A stretch of 64,000 bases of DNA from Limnobacter humi (GTDB lineage Bacteria > Pseudomonadota > Gammaproteobacteria > Burkholderiales > Burkholderiaceae_B): NCBI RefSeq assembly GCF_024518835.1, contig NZ_JANIGO010000002.1, positions 563,522-627,521 on the forward strand, in the 5' to 3' direction. The position numbers and the translations under genes are program-made. The notes below the pieces were generated by a model. That model was not told the origin of the DNA and did no database searches. It worked only from the letters and a program-made list of their open reading frames with translations. The stretch's first letter is position 1, and each line of letters starts with the position of its first letter. Of this stretch, positions 1-9,389 are shown one piece after another.

Positions 1-111
1 GGCCATGTCGTCGGGGGAGTTCACTTTAAAAAACAGCACAAAAGTGATGAGGTTGACACCCAACAACACCAGCAACCCATATAACACACGTCGAACCAGG
101 TAGTTGCTCAT
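1..111 (-). CDS. ABC transporter permease, N-terminal fragment (runs off the window)
   Basis: Only the first 37 codons are present. The translation starts MSNYLVRRVLYGLLVLLGVN and continues into a hydrophobic segment ending near FKVNSPDDMA. This is the usual first membrane helix and following loop of DppB/OppB-type permeases of peptide ABC importers. The ATG overlaps the stop of the upstream solute-binding protein gene by 4 bases (ATGA), so the two are translationally coupled and almost certainly belong to one transporter. The remainder lies beyond the left edge. Confidence 0.8.
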   Translation of the reverse strand, partial: MSNYLVRRVLYGLLVLLGVNLITFVLFFKVNSPDDMA

Positions 112-2387
112 TGCACACCCTCCGCATTGGAGGCCAGGTGGGCCAAATCACGCCGCACACCCATCTGTCGCTCACGCCGTTTCCAGGCAGCCCAGGCGGG
201 CCATGCAAAAACCAAGGCGGCGAGTAACAGCAGGGGAATGGGCCACCACTGGGGCCTGTTCCAGGCTTTGCGTGCAACGGCACGGGCGGCCACATCAATG
301 GTTTTGTACTTCAGATCATTTCGCGCCATGTCGTTGGGCTTGACGTTGCCCATCCAGTGGTGGATCAATCCAAATTGTTTGGGCACAAATGCAAACAACC
401 AAGGGACATCGTGTTGCACCAGTTGGGTCATCTCGGCAATCAAACGCGCCCGCTCGTCTGAATTGGGCATGGTCTTCATGCGTTCAAACAGCGCATCATA
501 TTGACCATTCGAATAGTTCGATGCGTTCTCACCCGCTGTTTTGGCGCGGCTGTTGGGGCCATACAGCAGGAACATGAAGTTTTCCGGGTCCGGATAATCG
601 GCATTCCAGCCCAGAAAAAACAATTGCGCATTGCCCTTTCGGATTTTTTCCTGGAAGCGGTTCCAGTCGGTGGCACGAATTTCAAGCTCGATGTTGAGCT
701 TGGCAAATTGCTTGCGATACCAGTCAAAACGGGCTTTGTCGCCTGGACCTCCCCCAGTGGTATCCAAGGCCAGCGTGAGCGGTTTGCCGGTGCGGGGGTC
801 GGTGCCGTTTTTATAGCCCGCTTTCTCCAACAAGGCCATGGCCTGCTCAATCGGCTTGCGCACCGGTTTTCCCTCAACCACGTCGTAGACCTGCGTATTT
901 AACCCGTCTGGACCCGGTTGATAACCAAAAATACCCGGCGGTAGGGGGCCATGCGCGGGTATGGCACGGCCGTTGGTGAAAATTTGCGAAAACTCTTCCC
1001 AATCCACTGCAATGGCAATCGCCTGGCGCAGCAAACGGGCCCGTTCAGCCTCAGAAGGCGACTTGCCAGGCCCCACCACCGGGTCTAGCCAGTTAAAGCC
1101 CAGGTAGTAAATGCTGGTGGCCACCGAGCTTTCCAAACGAATCTGCTTGTCCAGCATCTCGGGCGTCAGTTGGGATGCTCCGTCCGCACTGGCGCGGATC
1201 ACCTGATCGAAGGTGTCGGCACTGATGCCCGAGGAATCGTAATACCCCTGCAAAAATTTATTCCAGTACGGAATGCCCTCTTTTTCCCGCGTAAACACCA
1301 CACGGTCAATGAACGGCATGGTCTTTCCAGCATCTTTGAGCAACCCGGCTTGCGCATCACCCGGCTCACCTTCCGACGGATAGGGTTCGCCCCGGAAATT
1401 CGGGTTGCGGGTAAGCACCATGCGGGCGTTGGGGTCGTTCTCGGTCAACATGTAAGGGCCTGTGCCCACGGGCCACCAGTCCAGCGTCAGGTTGTTTTTT
1501 ACCAAGCCTGGTTGGCTATAAAACGCATCCGCTTCCCACGGTATGGGTGCAAAAAACGGCATGGCCAGCCAATACAAAAACTGGGGGTATTTCCCCTTCA
1601 CCCGCAATTGCAGGGTGTGGTCATCCAGCGCTTTGGCACCCGGCAAATCAAATGGCCGCAAATCGAGCCATGGCAGCTGGTCGGTCGATGGCGCAAAGGC
1701 ACCGCCGGTTTTTTTCTGGATATCCGCTTTCAGGGCCTCATCCTGTTGTTTCAAGCTGGCGGCCAATTCACCCAACCCTTCGATGTACTCACCCATGTGC
1801 CCCAGGATGGGCGAGACAATCCGCGGACTGGCCAAACGCTTGATTTCGTAAACATAGTCGTTGGCTGTGAGCTCACGCGTACCCTGTTGCTCAAATTGGC
1901 TGGGTGAGCGATAGCGGGCTGCCGTGTCGCCAAGATTCAAATACAGCGGCTGTCCGTCGCTGCTCCGAGCAAAAGCGGGGTGGGGTTGAAAGCGTATTCC
2001 CGGCCTGATCGCAATGGTGTACACGCTGGTGGCCACCCGCTCGGCGGGCGCGTCCTGCGGCAAGGTGTGGCCTTGCGCATCCAGATACACGGGCTGCGGC
2101 ATGTCCACAGCCGTCAGCGGTTGCAAGGTGTATGGGCGTTTCAGGTAATGATACTGAAACAACGGCTCATAGGTTTGATAGGTGAACTCTGCTTCATCGG
2201 AGGTGTAGGACTGTGCAGGGTCCAAGTGTTTGGGCCGGGCAGTGAAGGCCGTGTACAGGGTCGGCGTGGCCTGGTCAGCCTTGCTTTCGACATAGGGGTT
2301 GTTGGGGGCGGGCCCGCATGCCGCCAACAGCCATGAGCACAATGCAACAGCGGCACCCATGCGGGTACCCTGCCAGCGCACGAACAT
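108..2387 (-). CDS. Family 5 extracellular solute-binding lipoprotein of a peptide/nickel-type ABC importer
   Basis: About 759 residues, longer than ordinary DppA/OppA proteins (about 530). The start at 2387 gives a charged n-region, a hydrophobic core and a lipobox ending LLAAC, so the protein should be lipid-anchored. A TTG at 2408 and an ATG at 2360 are alternative starts. The body carries SBP_bac_5 features: an early PKHLDPAQSYTSDE stretch, a WPVGTGPYML segment, and a C-terminal part rich in NADYPDPENF-type sequence. Unusually, the C-terminus has a hydrophobic helix (PLLLLAALVFAWPAWAAW) followed by an Arg-rich tail, which predicts a second membrane anchor. The permease gene follows with a 4-base overlap. 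The substrate (oligopeptide or another compound) cannot be told from sequence. Confidence 0.85.
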   Translation of the reverse strand: MFVRWQGTRMGAAVALCSWLLAACGPAPNNPYVESKADQATPTLYTAFTARPKHLDPAQSYTSDEAEFTYQTYEPLFQYHYLKRPYTLQPLTAVDMPQPVYLDAQGHTLPQDAPAERVATSVYTIAIRPGIRFQPHPAFARSSDGQPLYLNLGDTAARYRSPSQFEQQGTRELTANDYVYEIKRLASPRIVSPILGHMGEYIEGLGELAASLKQQDEALKADIQKKTGGAFAPSTDQLPWLDLRPFDLPGAKALDDHTLQLRVKGKYPQFLYWLAMPFFAPIPWEADAFYSQPGLVKNNLTLDWWPVGTGPYMLTENDPNARMVLTRNPNFRGEPYPSEGEPGDAQAGLLKDAGKTMPFIDRVVFTREKEGIPYWNKFLQGYYDSSGISADTFDQVIRASADGASQLTPEMLDKQIRLESSVATSIYYLGFNWLDPVVGPGKSPSEAERARLLRQAIAIAVDWEEFSQIFTNGRAIPAHGPLPPGIFGYQPGPDGLNTQVYDVVEGKPVRKPIEQAMALLEKAGYKNGTDPRTGKPLTLALDTTGGGPGDKARFDWYRKQFAKLNIELEIRATDWNRFQEKIRKGNAQLFFLGWNADYPDPENFMFLLYGPNSRAKTAGENASNYSNGQYDALFERMKTMPNSDERARLIAEMTQLVQHDVPWLFAFVPKQFGLIHHWMGNVKPNDMARNDLKYKTIDVAARAVARKAWNRPQWWPIPLLLLAALVFAWPAWAAWKRRERQMGVRRDLAHLASNAEGVQ

Positions 2388-2447
2388 CAAACCGCGTGAC
2401 ACCGCCAAACAACCACCCTTTGCTGTGAATTTTTATCGTGGCTTTAT

Positions 2448-3083
2448 TTAACCACGCCATTCACGCTCTGGACCAGTGTCGGCATGAATCCAGCCGCCTT
2501 TTGAACCCACCCGGAAGTAAAAACCAACGCCACCGGCTTTGAAGCCCTGAACCAGTTCACCCACCACACTGGGGTGCAAACCCGGCATGCGAAAATCCGC
2601 CGCCTGGCCACGCATGTGCAAGGAATTGCGCGCAGCTGGCAAACCAGCTTCGATCAAGCGGCGATTGGTTTTGGCGCTGCGATAACCCGAGGTAATTTCC
2701 ACGGGCGCAGAGAAGCCATATCGGCGAACAAACGCCTGCGCTGCCCACAAGGTGTCAATCAACCGGGTATCCATGCGATAGATCTGGTTGCCTTGCACGT
2801 CACGCAGCAGGAAGCAGAGTTCTTCGTAGGCGTTTGAGTTAATATGTCCGTCTTTCCAGTAAGTAAGTTTCACGCGGTCGCCAGACTGCGGTCGGATCAT
2901 GTCGACACTTCGGGGTTGAACCCAAAAGTCCAGGTCAACCAGCGAGGGATCGAACAAATCCGGTGGGGGTGCCAACTCTTTGGAGGCTGCCAACACATCG
3001 GTGTTGATCAAGGTTTCGGCAACACCGACCATGGCCAATGTGCTCACGGATTTGATGAATGAACGTCTGTCCAGGGTTTTCAT
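2448..3083 (-). CDS. YcbK-like DUF882 / M15-type peptidase with Tat signal
   Basis: 211 residues from the ATG at 3083. The N-terminus has a twin-arginine motif (DRRSFIK) followed by a hydrophobic stretch and an Ala-Ala-Ser cleavage region, so export by Tat is likely. The C-terminal half matches the DUF882/peptidase M15 fold: a substrate-loop segment ITSGYRS, then SLHMRGQAADFR and GWIHAD, which supply the His, Asp and His expected to bind zinc. E. coli YcbK (MepK) is a Tat-exported murein endopeptidase of this family, so a role in peptidoglycan cleavage is a reasonable inference. It lies 60 bases downstream of the solute-binding gene on the same strand but is divergent from gltX. Confidence 0.85.
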   Translation of the reverse strand: MKTLDRRSFIKSVSTLAMVGVAETLINTDVLAASKELAPPPDLFDPSLVDLDFWVQPRSVDMIRPQSGDRVKLTYWKDGHINSNAYEELCFLLRDVQGNQIYRMDTRLIDTLWAAQAFVRRYGFSAPVEITSGYRSAKTNRRLIEAGLPAARNSLHMRGQAADFRMPGLHPSVVGELVQGFKAGGVGFYFRVGSKGGWIHADTGPEREWRG

Positions 3084-3147
3084 TGCAAAACTTGAGAAAT
3101 TACTTGAACTGATGATAAAAGCTCTTTGATAAAAAGTCACGATTCGA

Positions 3148-4575
3148 ATGTCCAACAACAGCCAAATCCGAACAGTGCGTACCCGTTTCGCACCCAGTCC
3201 CACCGGTTACCTGCACCTGGGTGGTGCGCGAACGGCCTTGTACAGCTGGGCATTTGCCCGTCACCACCAAGGCCAGTTCATTCTTCGCATTGAAGACACC
3301 GATGTGGAACGCTCCACCCCGGAAGCGGTGCAAGCCATCATGGATGGCATGCACTGGCTGAACCTCGATTACGACGAAGGCCCCTTCTTCCAGATGCAAC
3401 GCATGGACCGTTACAAGTCCATGATTTCAAAGCTATTGGAACAGGGTGATGCCTACCTTTGCTACTGTAGCACCGAGGAATTGAACCAAATGCGCGAACA
3501 GCAGCGTGAAAAAGGGCTGCGCATTCGTTATGACGGCACTTGGCGGCCTGAGCCTGGCAAAACCTTGCCAGCGGTGCCTGCCGGCGTAAACCCCGTGGTG
3601 CGGTTCAAAAACCCGCAAACCGGTGCGGTGCAATGGGATGACTTGGTCAAAGGCCCCATTTCCATCAACAATGAAGAACTGGATGACCTCATTATTGCCC
3701 GGGCTGATGGCACACCCACATACAATTTTTGCGTGGTGGTGGACGACTGGGAAATGGAGATCACCCACGTGATTCGCGGGGATGACCACATCAACAACAC
3801 CCCCAGACAAATCAATATTTTGCGGGCGCTGGGCGGCGCACAACCGGTGTATGGCCACATTCCCATGATTTTGGGCCCCGATGGTGAAAAGCTCTCCAAA
3901 CGACATGGTGCGGTCAGCGTGATCCAGTATCACGAGATGGGCTTTTTGCCAGAAGCCATGATCAATTACCTGGCACGCTTGGGTTGGAGCCATGGCGATG
4001 ATGAGATTTTCAGCCGTGCTCAACTGGTCGAGTGGTTCGACTCCACCAGCCTGTCGAAGTCGGCCGCCCAGTTTGACCCTGAAAAACTGGCCTGGGTGAA
4101 CGCCCATTATATGAAACAGGCCCCCCGTGTTTTGCTGGCTTCGGAAACCCAACAGCGCTTGGCCGCGATTGGTCTGGATACCGAACAAGGCCCCGATTTG
4201 AATGCGGTCCTGGATGTGGTTGTTGAGCGGGCCTCGACGCTGGTTCAACTGCGCGATGAAGCTGCCCTGTTCTACAAAGAGCCCGCATTGAATGTGGATG
4301 AATTGAAGACCATGGCCGATGACGCCGTGTTGGCAGGCTTGACCGATTTTCTGGCCGGACTGGACAGTGTGGAGTGGACCGTGGAAGGCCTGAGTGGTTT
4401 GGTGAAAAGCACCATCAAAACCCATAACCTGAAAATGCCCAAGTTGGCCATGCCCCTGCGCCTCATGCTAACCGGCATTACGCAGACCCCCTCTATTGAC
4501 AAGGTGATGGTGTTGATGGGTCAATCGACCGTGAAAGCACGCATCGCCAACGGTTTGAGAGAATTGCAGTCATGA
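3148..4575 (+). CDS. gltX: Glutamyl-tRNA synthetase
   Basis: 475 residues, normal for a bacterial class I GluRS. The HIGH-type motif appears as HLGG at about residues 23-26 within [15 protein letters not shown], and the KMSKS-type motif as KLSKRHG at 248-254. GDDHINNTP near 211 lines the active site, and the CYC pair near residue 105 sits in the zinc-site region. The enzyme charges tRNA-Glu with glutamate in the cytoplasm. The stop codon overlaps the start of metZ (ATGA), so the two genes are co-translated. The upstream 64 bases are shared with the divergent YcbK-like gene and must carry both promoters. Confidence 0.98.
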   Translation: MSNNSQIRTVRTRFAPSPTGYLHLGGARTALYSWAFARHHQGQFILRIEDTDVERSTPEAVQAIMDGMHWLNLDYDEGPFFQMQRMDRYKSMISKLLEQGDAYLCYCSTEELNQMREQQREKGLRIRYDGTWRPEPGKTLPAVPAGVNPVVRFKNPQTGAVQWDDLVKGPISINNEELDDLIIARADGTPTYNFCVVVDDWEMEITHVIRGDDHINNTPRQINILRALGGAQPVYGHIPMILGPDGEKLSKRHGAVSVIQYHEMGFLPEAMINYLARLGWSHGDDEIFSRAQLVEWFDSTSLSKSAAQFDPEKLAWVNAHYMKQAPRVLLASETQQRLAAIGLDTEQGPDLNAVLDVVVERASTLVQLRDEAALFYKEPALNVDELKTMADDAVLAGLTDFLAGLDSVEWTVEGLSGLVKSTIKTHNLKMPKLAMPLRLMLTGITQTPSIDKVMVLMGQSTVKARIANGLRELQS

Positions 4576-5771
4576 GCGACAAAGACCACCCGGACTGGGC
4601 CACCGCCACACAGGCCATTCGAGCTGGCAGCCAGCGCACCCCATTTGGCGAACACTCCGAGGCGATGTTCCTCACCTCCAGCTTTGTGTTCGACTCGGCC
4701 GCGCAGGCGGCCGCACGCTTTGCAGGCACTGAAGAAGGCAATGTGTACGCCCGCTTCACCAACCCCAGTGTGCAAATGTTTGAACAGCGCCTGGCCGTGC
4801 TGGAGAACACCGAGTATTGCCTGGCCACCGCCAGCGGCATGGCCGCCATCACCACGGCGTGCATGGGCCTTTTGAACGCGGGTGACCACATCATCGCTTC
4901 CAAAGCCTTGTTTGGCGCCACCGTTCAGTTGTTCGTGAATATTTTGTCCCGCTTTGGCATTGAAACCACCTTCGTGGATGGCGTCAGCCTGGACGCCTGG
5001 GAAAAAGCCATACGGCCCAACACCAAACTCTTCTATGTTGAAACACCGTCAAACCCATTGACCGAGGTGATCGACATTCAGGCCTTAAGCGACCTGGCAC
5101 ACAAGCATGGCATTTTGAACATGGTGGACAACTGCTTCTGTTCCCCTGCCCTGCAAAAGCCCATGGACTTTGGTGCAGACCTGATCATTCATTCAGCCAC
5201 CAAATACCTGGACGGCCAAGGGCGTGTGCTGGGTGGTGCCATTTGCGGCCCCAAGCAATTGTTGAAAGACAAAATTCTGCCGGTGCTGCGCACAGCCGGC
5301 CCCACCTTGTCAGCATTCAATGCCTGGGTGCTGCTCAAAGGGCTTGAAACCCTGAACATTCGAATGAAGGCACAATCCGACAGCGCGCTGGAGATTGCAC
5401 GCTGGCTGGAGGCTCATCCCGCTGTTGACCGGGTGTATTACCCCGGGTTGGCCAGCCACCCACAACACACCCTGGCCATGAAACAGCAAAAAAGTGGTGG
5501 TGCCATTGTGAGCTTCGAGGTGAAAGGCCATGGCGAAGAAGATTGCCGCGCCAAGGCCTGGAACGTGATTGACCACAGCAAAACCATGTCGATCACCGCC
5601 AACCTCGGTGACACCCGCACCACCATCACACACCCGGCAACAACCACCCATGGCCGTTTGAGCCCCGAAGCCCGAGAGGCAGCGGGTATCAAGCAAGGCT
5701 TGGTTCGCTTGGCGATTGGCTTGGAAGACACGGGCGATTTGATTGCGGATTTGAAGAAAGGATTGGGCTGA
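4572..5771 (+). CDS. metZ: O-succinylhomoserine sulfhydrylase
   Basis: 399 residues of the Cys/Met-metabolism PLP-enzyme family. The lysine that binds PLP is K211 in the motif [11 protein letters not shown], the form typical of the MetZ branch. Other family marks are [16 protein letters not shown] near 63-78, ATASGMAAI near 85 and ETPSNPLTE near 157. The enzyme should make homocysteine from O-succinylhomoserine and sulfide, for methionine synthesis. The ATG lies inside the gltX stop region (4-base overlap). No S-box or other riboswitch precedes it, as expected for an internal operon gene. Confidence 0.95.
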   Translation: MSDKDHPDWATATQAIRAGSQRTPFGEHSEAMFLTSSFVFDSAAQAAARFAGTEEGNVYARFTNPSVQMFEQRLAVLENTEYCLATASGMAAITTACMGLLNAGDHIIASKALFGATVQLFVNILSRFGIETTFVDGVSLDAWEKAIRPNTKLFYVETPSNPLTEVIDIQALSDLAHKHGILNMVDNCFCSPALQKPMDFGADLIIHSATKYLDGQGRVLGGAICGPKQLLKDKILPVLRTAGPTLSAFNAWVLLKGLETLNIRMKAQSDSALEIARWLEAHPAVDRVYYPGLASHPQHTLAMKQQKSGGAIVSFEVKGHGEEDCRAKAWNVIDHSKTMSITANLGDTRTTITHPATTTHGRLSPEAREAAGIKQGLVRLAIGLEDTGDLIADLKKGLG

Positions 5772-5811
5772 CTTTTGGGTAGTCTGTGCCGGTTTATTCC
5801 CCCCTCGCAAG

Positions 5812-5866
5812 ACCGGCATTGCTGGGGCCTCGGTGCAGGCGGCCTGCACGGTTCACCTCCCCTGCA
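5812..5866. repeat. GC-rich imperfect repeat related to 34306-34346
   Basis: This intergenic segment after metZ contains ACCGGCATTGCTGGG, a 14-base insert, and then CGGCCTGCACGGTT. The same two blocks, separated by only about 4 bases and with one substitution, occur at 34306-34340. Each copy can form GC-rich hairpins. The blocks are long enough to make chance similarity unlikely, but I could compare only by eye. It may be a dispersed intergenic element of this genome. Confidence 0.45.
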
Positions 5867-5911
5867 GCGACACCTTGAGCCCACATTGCCTCGTTTACCC
5901 AGACACCAGAA

Positions 5912-5952
5912 TAAAAAACGCCGCCCACACCAACCGTGTGAAACGGCGTTTA
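5912..5952 (-). terminator. Rho-independent terminator of the H-NS-like gene
   Basis: On the minus strand an AACGCCG/CGGCGTT stem with an inner CACAC/GTGTG stem is followed by six T residues. It begins about 20 bases after the stop codon of the H-NS-like gene. The outer stem has A residues on the other side, so it could also stop metZ transcripts. Confidence 0.8.
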
Positions 5953-5972
5953 TGCTGCCAACAAACGCTGGC

Positions 5973-6308
5973 TTACACTTTCATCGATGCTTCCGACACA
6001 CCAGCAGCCAATGCATCACGCATCCAGGTGGGGCGCTTGCCACGGCCTGACCAGGTCAAACTGGGGTTCTGGGGGTGACGGAAGCGAATGGGCGCAGGCC
6101 CGAGCTCCCGCTTGCCTTTCACAGCCACTTTGCCCATGCCCAGTTCGGCCAGTAATTCCTCCAGTTTTAAACCTTTGGACGCTGCGATTTGCTTTACTTC
6201 CTCAATCGCTTGCAGTTTGGCGCTGCGATTATTCAGCTCTTGATCAATATCTGCTTTTAATTGCTGAAGGTCGGCTGCACTCATGGCCGATAAATTGATT
6301 TTTTTCAT
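5973..6308 (-). CDS. H-NS family nucleoid-associated protein
   Basis: 111 residues. The start at 6308 (MKKINLSAM) has GGAAG 8 bases upstream; a further ATG 15 bases upstream is less well placed. The N-terminal half is a predicted coiled coil for oligomerisation. The C-terminus PSLTWSGRGKRPTWM is the AT-hook-like DNA-binding motif of H-NS/Bph3-type proteins of Burkholderiales. It should bind AT-rich DNA in the minor groove and silence or organise the chromosome. The upstream region is clearly richer in A and T than the surroundings, consistent with autoregulation, although that is inference. A strong terminator follows. Confidence 0.93.
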   Translation of the reverse strand: MKKINLSAMSAADLQQLKADIDQELNNRSAKLQAIEEVKQIAASKGLKLEELLAELGMGKVAVKGKRELGPAPIRFRHPQNPSLTWSGRGKRPTWMRDALAAGVSEASMKV

Positions 6309-6377
6309 GGCATTGGCTTCCATATTATTAAATGTAAACTTGCGGCTCAATAATACATCAATATGGAGCACCAACCA

Positions 6378-6974
6378 CTATTTAATTAAATCCAGCGCAT
6401 ATTTAAAGTGCTCATTATCTGCAGATTCAAGCCATTCAAATACAACCATTTCAGTGGTTACCAATTCAGCACCATTTCCGGCCAGCCGATCAAATGCCGC
6501 ATCACGGTTTTTCTCGTGGCGAGAGCCGCAGGCATCGGTAACCACCCATACCTCTAATTCATGATCCAGCAGGTCCAGCGCCGTTTGCAGCAAACAAACA
6601 TGGGCTTCCACACCGGCAATGACAATACTGGTTCGCGGCTCTGGTTGATTATTTTTTTGAAGGTGTTTGGGTAAACTTCGTGCATTGCCTGCGGTATTTG
6701 CCTTGGGGGTCAACAGATCAATCAACCCCTCCGGGCACGCACTAAAATGGCTTTTACGCAATGTTCCTTTACAAAATAAGGCCAACTCTGGAGAAAATGC
6801 ACCGATTTTCTCGGGAACATGCTCAGTTGCAAAAACAGGCACATGCATTTTTTTGGCCATGGATGCCAGGATGCGTGCATTTTTTAAAACCTGTTCATGA
6901 TCAGCAATGGCTGGCATCAATTTGGTTTGATAATCAACCAATACCAGTTGGCTGTTGTCGTGATTGAGTAGCAT
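6378..6974 (-). CDS. Isochorismatase-family (YcaC-like) cysteine hydrolase
   Basis: About 198 residues from the ATG at 6974; an ATG at 7007 would add 11 residues and I cannot decide between them. The catalytic triad expected for the family is visible: D14 in LVLVDYQ, K74 in GTLRKS, and C127 in AGVEAHVCLLQ. The AGVEAHVC form points to the YcaC/nicotinamidase-like branch of unknown substrate, not to true isochorismatase. A loop of about 20 residues before the last strand, rich in Asn, Lys and Gln, is somewhat long. The gene is divergent from the TauE/SafE permease. Its upstream region is AT-rich, like that of its H-NS-like neighbour. Confidence 0.85.
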   Translation of the reverse strand: MLLNHDNSQLVLVDYQTKLMPAIADHEQVLKNARILASMAKKMHVPVFATEHVPEKIGAFSPELALFCKGTLRKSHFSACPEGLIDLLTPKANTAGNARSLPKHLQKNNQPEPRTSIVIAGVEAHVCLLQTALDLLDHELEVWVVTDACGSRHEKNRDAAFDRLAGNGAELVTTEMVVFEWLESADNEHFKYALDLIK

Positions 6975-7148
6975 GGTGTCTTGGACAGTTGAACATGTGC
7001 CAAGCATACCGTCTCTGCTGCTTGCCCCGCTGCTGTTGTCGCCATTCGCGTGAATTGAAGAAGGTTGGAATTCATGATCCCACAAATATGATTGACTAAC
7101 GTTATATATTTTTATATATTGTTCGAACATCATTCTTTGAGACATGTC

Positions 7149-7961
7149 ATGTTGACGGTTGTTGCGGCCTTGGGCCTGATTGTTGGCGTCATTCTGGCGC
7201 TCACCGGTGCTGGCGGCGGCGTGCTGGCAGTGCCACTGCTGGTGTTTGGACTGCATCAGACCGTGCAGCAAGCTGCACCCATTGCCCTGCTGGCGGTGGG
7301 CATGGCGGCAACGCTGGGCGCAGCACTGGCCCATCGTCAGGGCGATTTGCGCTACAAGGCCGCCGCGCTGATGGGCGGTATCGGCCTGATCTTCTCACCC
7401 GTGGGATTGTGGCTCGCCCACCGTCTGGATCCCCAGTGGCTCAATGGGCTGTTTGCAGTGGTGCTGTTGTGGATTGCCAGGCAGTCATTCCGCAGCCAAC
7501 TGAACCCCGGGCTTCCCGCTGAAGCCAACGAGACCGACCTGGCCCTGCTGCCGTGCATGCGCGACGATCAATCCGGCAAGTTCATCTGGACCCTGCCTTG
7601 CGCGCGGGCACTGGCATTTGCCGGGGCATTGACAGGTTTACTGTCTGGGCTGCTGGGCGTGGGCGGGGGTTTTGTTCTGGTACCCGCACTGCAGCGTTTC
7701 ACCAACCTGTCGATGCAATCCATCACGGCCACAGCACTGGGTGTGATCGCGGTGGTGTCCTGGTTCGGTGCGTTCCATGGTTTGAAAACCGCCGGCATGG
7801 ACTGGCAACTGGCCGCCACATTTTCTGCCGCCGCCTTGGCGGGCATGGTCGGGGGTCGAGGATTGTCAAAGCGCATGCCGGCGCTGTTGATACGCCGACT
7901 GTTCGGCGTGCTGTCGGTGCTGGTGGCGTTGCTGATGCTGAAGTCGGTTTTCGCCCAATAA
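7149..7961 (+). CDS. TauE/SafE-family membrane permease
   Basis: 270 residues, nearly all hydrophobic, with about eight predicted membrane helices in two homologous halves. The first half has LTGAGGGVLAVPLLV and the second GLLGVGGGFVLVPAL, the repeated Gly-rich motif of this family (sulfite exporter TauE/SafE, formerly DUF81). The start at 7149 gives a family-typical N-terminus. Members export or import sulfite, sulfoacetate and other small anions; the substrate here is unknown. The gene stands alone between a divergent hydrolase and a bidirectional terminator. A second, distinct family member lies at 46361-47173. Confidence 0.88.
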   Translation: MLTVVAALGLIVGVILALTGAGGGVLAVPLLVFGLHQTVQQAAPIALLAVGMAATLGAALAHRQGDLRYKAAALMGGIGLIFSPVGLWLAHRLDPQWLNGLFAVVLLWIARQSFRSQLNPGLPAEANETDLALLPCMRDDQSGKFIWTLPCARALAFAGALTGLLSGLLGVGGGFVLVPALQRFTNLSMQSITATALGVIAVVSWFGAFHGLKTAGMDWQLAATFSAAALAGMVGGRGLSKRMPALLIRRLFGVLSVLVALLMLKSVFAQ

Positions 7962-7963
7962 AA

Positions 7964-7986
7964 AAACCCGCTCGAAAGCGGGTTTT
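7964..7986. terminator. Bidirectional Rho-independent terminator
   Basis: A 9-base perfect stem (AAACCCGCT / AGCGGGTTT) with a CGAA tetraloop lies between two convergent genes. A-run and T-run flanks serve both the TauE/SafE gene and the repeat-protein gene. Confidence 0.9.
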
Positions 7987-8010
7987 GCAGTGCAAATCAT
8001 CAGGCCGTGA

Positions 8011-9357
8011 TCAAACCGGCAATACGCTGGTGACCGGGTCCAACACCGTGGTTAGACCGGCGTCGGTGGAAATCGGCAAACCCGATGTGGGCAAGGCCTC
8101 CAGGCCTGGTAGCGCGGCGCCACCGCCGCTCGAGGTGCCCGCGGTATCGCCCCCCAACACGGCGCCGACCAGGCCGATGGTGCCCGTGGGGTCCTGTGCA
8201 GAGGCATCGGTGACCGCATTGCCCAAGGTTTCCACACCGCCGGCCAAAGTGTCCACTGCGCCACCGACACCACTGGTGGCAGGGTCCAGCGGCGCCAAAG
8301 CCGAATCGGTCGCGGTCAGGTCAGTCAAGCCTTCACTGACTTCATTCAAGGTACCTGGCAACCCGTTGGCTGTGCCCGAATCTGGATTGATGCCCACAAT
8401 CGGGGCCAACAGGTCGGCTGTCACTGGCGCCAGCGGACTGGCGTCGCTGGCCAACACATTGCCCACATCCGACAGGCCCTGTGCCACGCCATCGACAGCA
8501 CCCGCATTGCTGCCCAAAGTCTCGGTCAAGGGATCCACCACCGGTGCCAGTGGGGTGTCTGCCGCACCGGAATCCAAACCGGTTGACACCGCGTTGACTG
8601 CACCCACCAATCCGGTGGCTGAAGACCCATCGCCACTGCTGGGATCACCCACCACGCCTGCCAACACATCGGTCAAACCCGTGGGGTCTGCACCAGAAGC
8701 ACCACCCAAAGCACCACCCACCATGCCCAAACCGCCCGACACTGCATCAGTCACCTGGGACACCGGGGCCAGTGGAGTCTGGTCCAAACCACCACCCACA
8801 CTGTCCAGCGCGCCGGCTACACCACCGGCACCACTGCCCGATGTGGAGGAACCTCCACCGTCGCTGTTGTTATCGGACAGTAGAAAAACACCGGCTGCAC
8901 CAGCACCCAGGGCAGCCAGTGCACCACCGCCCAAACCACCAGCCAACAGACCTGCACCCACCAGTCCGGCCATGCCCTCGCCATCGCCCTGCTCCAACAC
9001 GGCAGAGGCGATGTCATCGTCAATGTCGTAAAGCTCCACACCTTCGGACAATGCAACCACTTTGGTTCGGGATGCGCCATCGGCCAAGTCACTGCTCAGC
9101 TGTTCCAGACGGGCGGCGGCGCCGGGCTGCAACACCAGCAGGGTTGCCCCCTGGCCAGGTGCACGGGCGGGAATCTTGATTTCCATCGGCGATGCCGAGG
9201 TGTTGCTGATTTGGTCGCCCCACTGGAGTTCAGTGGCATCGGTGAGCAAGGTCCCTGCCCGGTTGACGGTGGGCAAGGCATTGGGCGTTTGTATCTGCGC
9301 GATTGGGGAATTGGAATTCATCAAATTACTCGGCGTAAAGTTACCAATGCTGTTCAT
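8011..9357 (-). CDS. Gly/Ala/Ser/Pro-rich repeat protein, possible short adhesin-like surface protein
   Basis: 448 residues. Residues 1-130 form an ordinary mixed-composition domain containing ELYDIDDDIASAVLEQ. This is followed by a hydrophobic Gly/Ala stretch (about 130-165), a DNNSDGGGSS linker, and then about 270 residues of degenerate repeats built on a T/SPLAPV block followed by DAVSGGLG- or DGVAQGL-like segments. Composition is almost free of Lys, Arg and aromatic residues in the repeats and rich in Asp, as in calcium-binding or secreted adhesins. There is no Sec signal. The N-terminal arrangement recalls the prefix region of Bap/LapA-like type I-secreted adhesins, but no RTX repeats or secretion genes are present here, so function is a guess. 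Confidence 0.75.
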   Translation of the reverse strand: MNSIGNFTPSNLMNSNSPIAQIQTPNALPTVNRAGTLLTDATELQWGDQISNTSASPMEIKIPARAPGQGATLLVLQPGAAARLEQLSSDLADGASRTKVVALSEGVELYDIDDDIASAVLEQGDGEGMAGLVGAGLLAGGLGGGALAALGAGAAGVFLLSDNNSDGGGSSTSGSGAGGVAGALDSVGGGLDQTPLAPVSQVTDAVSGGLGMVGGALGGASGADPTGLTDVLAGVVGDPSSGDGSSATGLVGAVNAVSTGLDSGAADTPLAPVVDPLTETLGSNAGAVDGVAQGLSDVGNVLASDASPLAPVTADLLAPIVGINPDSGTANGLPGTLNEVSEGLTDLTATDSALAPLDPATSGVGGAVDTLAGGVETLGNAVTDASAQDPTGTIGLVGAVLGGDTAGTSSGGGAALPGLEALPTSGLPISTDAGLTTVLDPVTSVLPV

Positions 9358-9389
9358 ACATTGGTAAACCCCAATTCGGTTTCAAACCA

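Noticed and set aside
7553-9031. Plus-strand open frame of 492 codons
   Set aside because: It covers the end of the TauE/SafE gene and the antisense of the repeat-protein gene. The Pro/Ala/Ser-rich product mirrors the Gly/Ala repeats on the other strand, and a strong terminator lies inside it.
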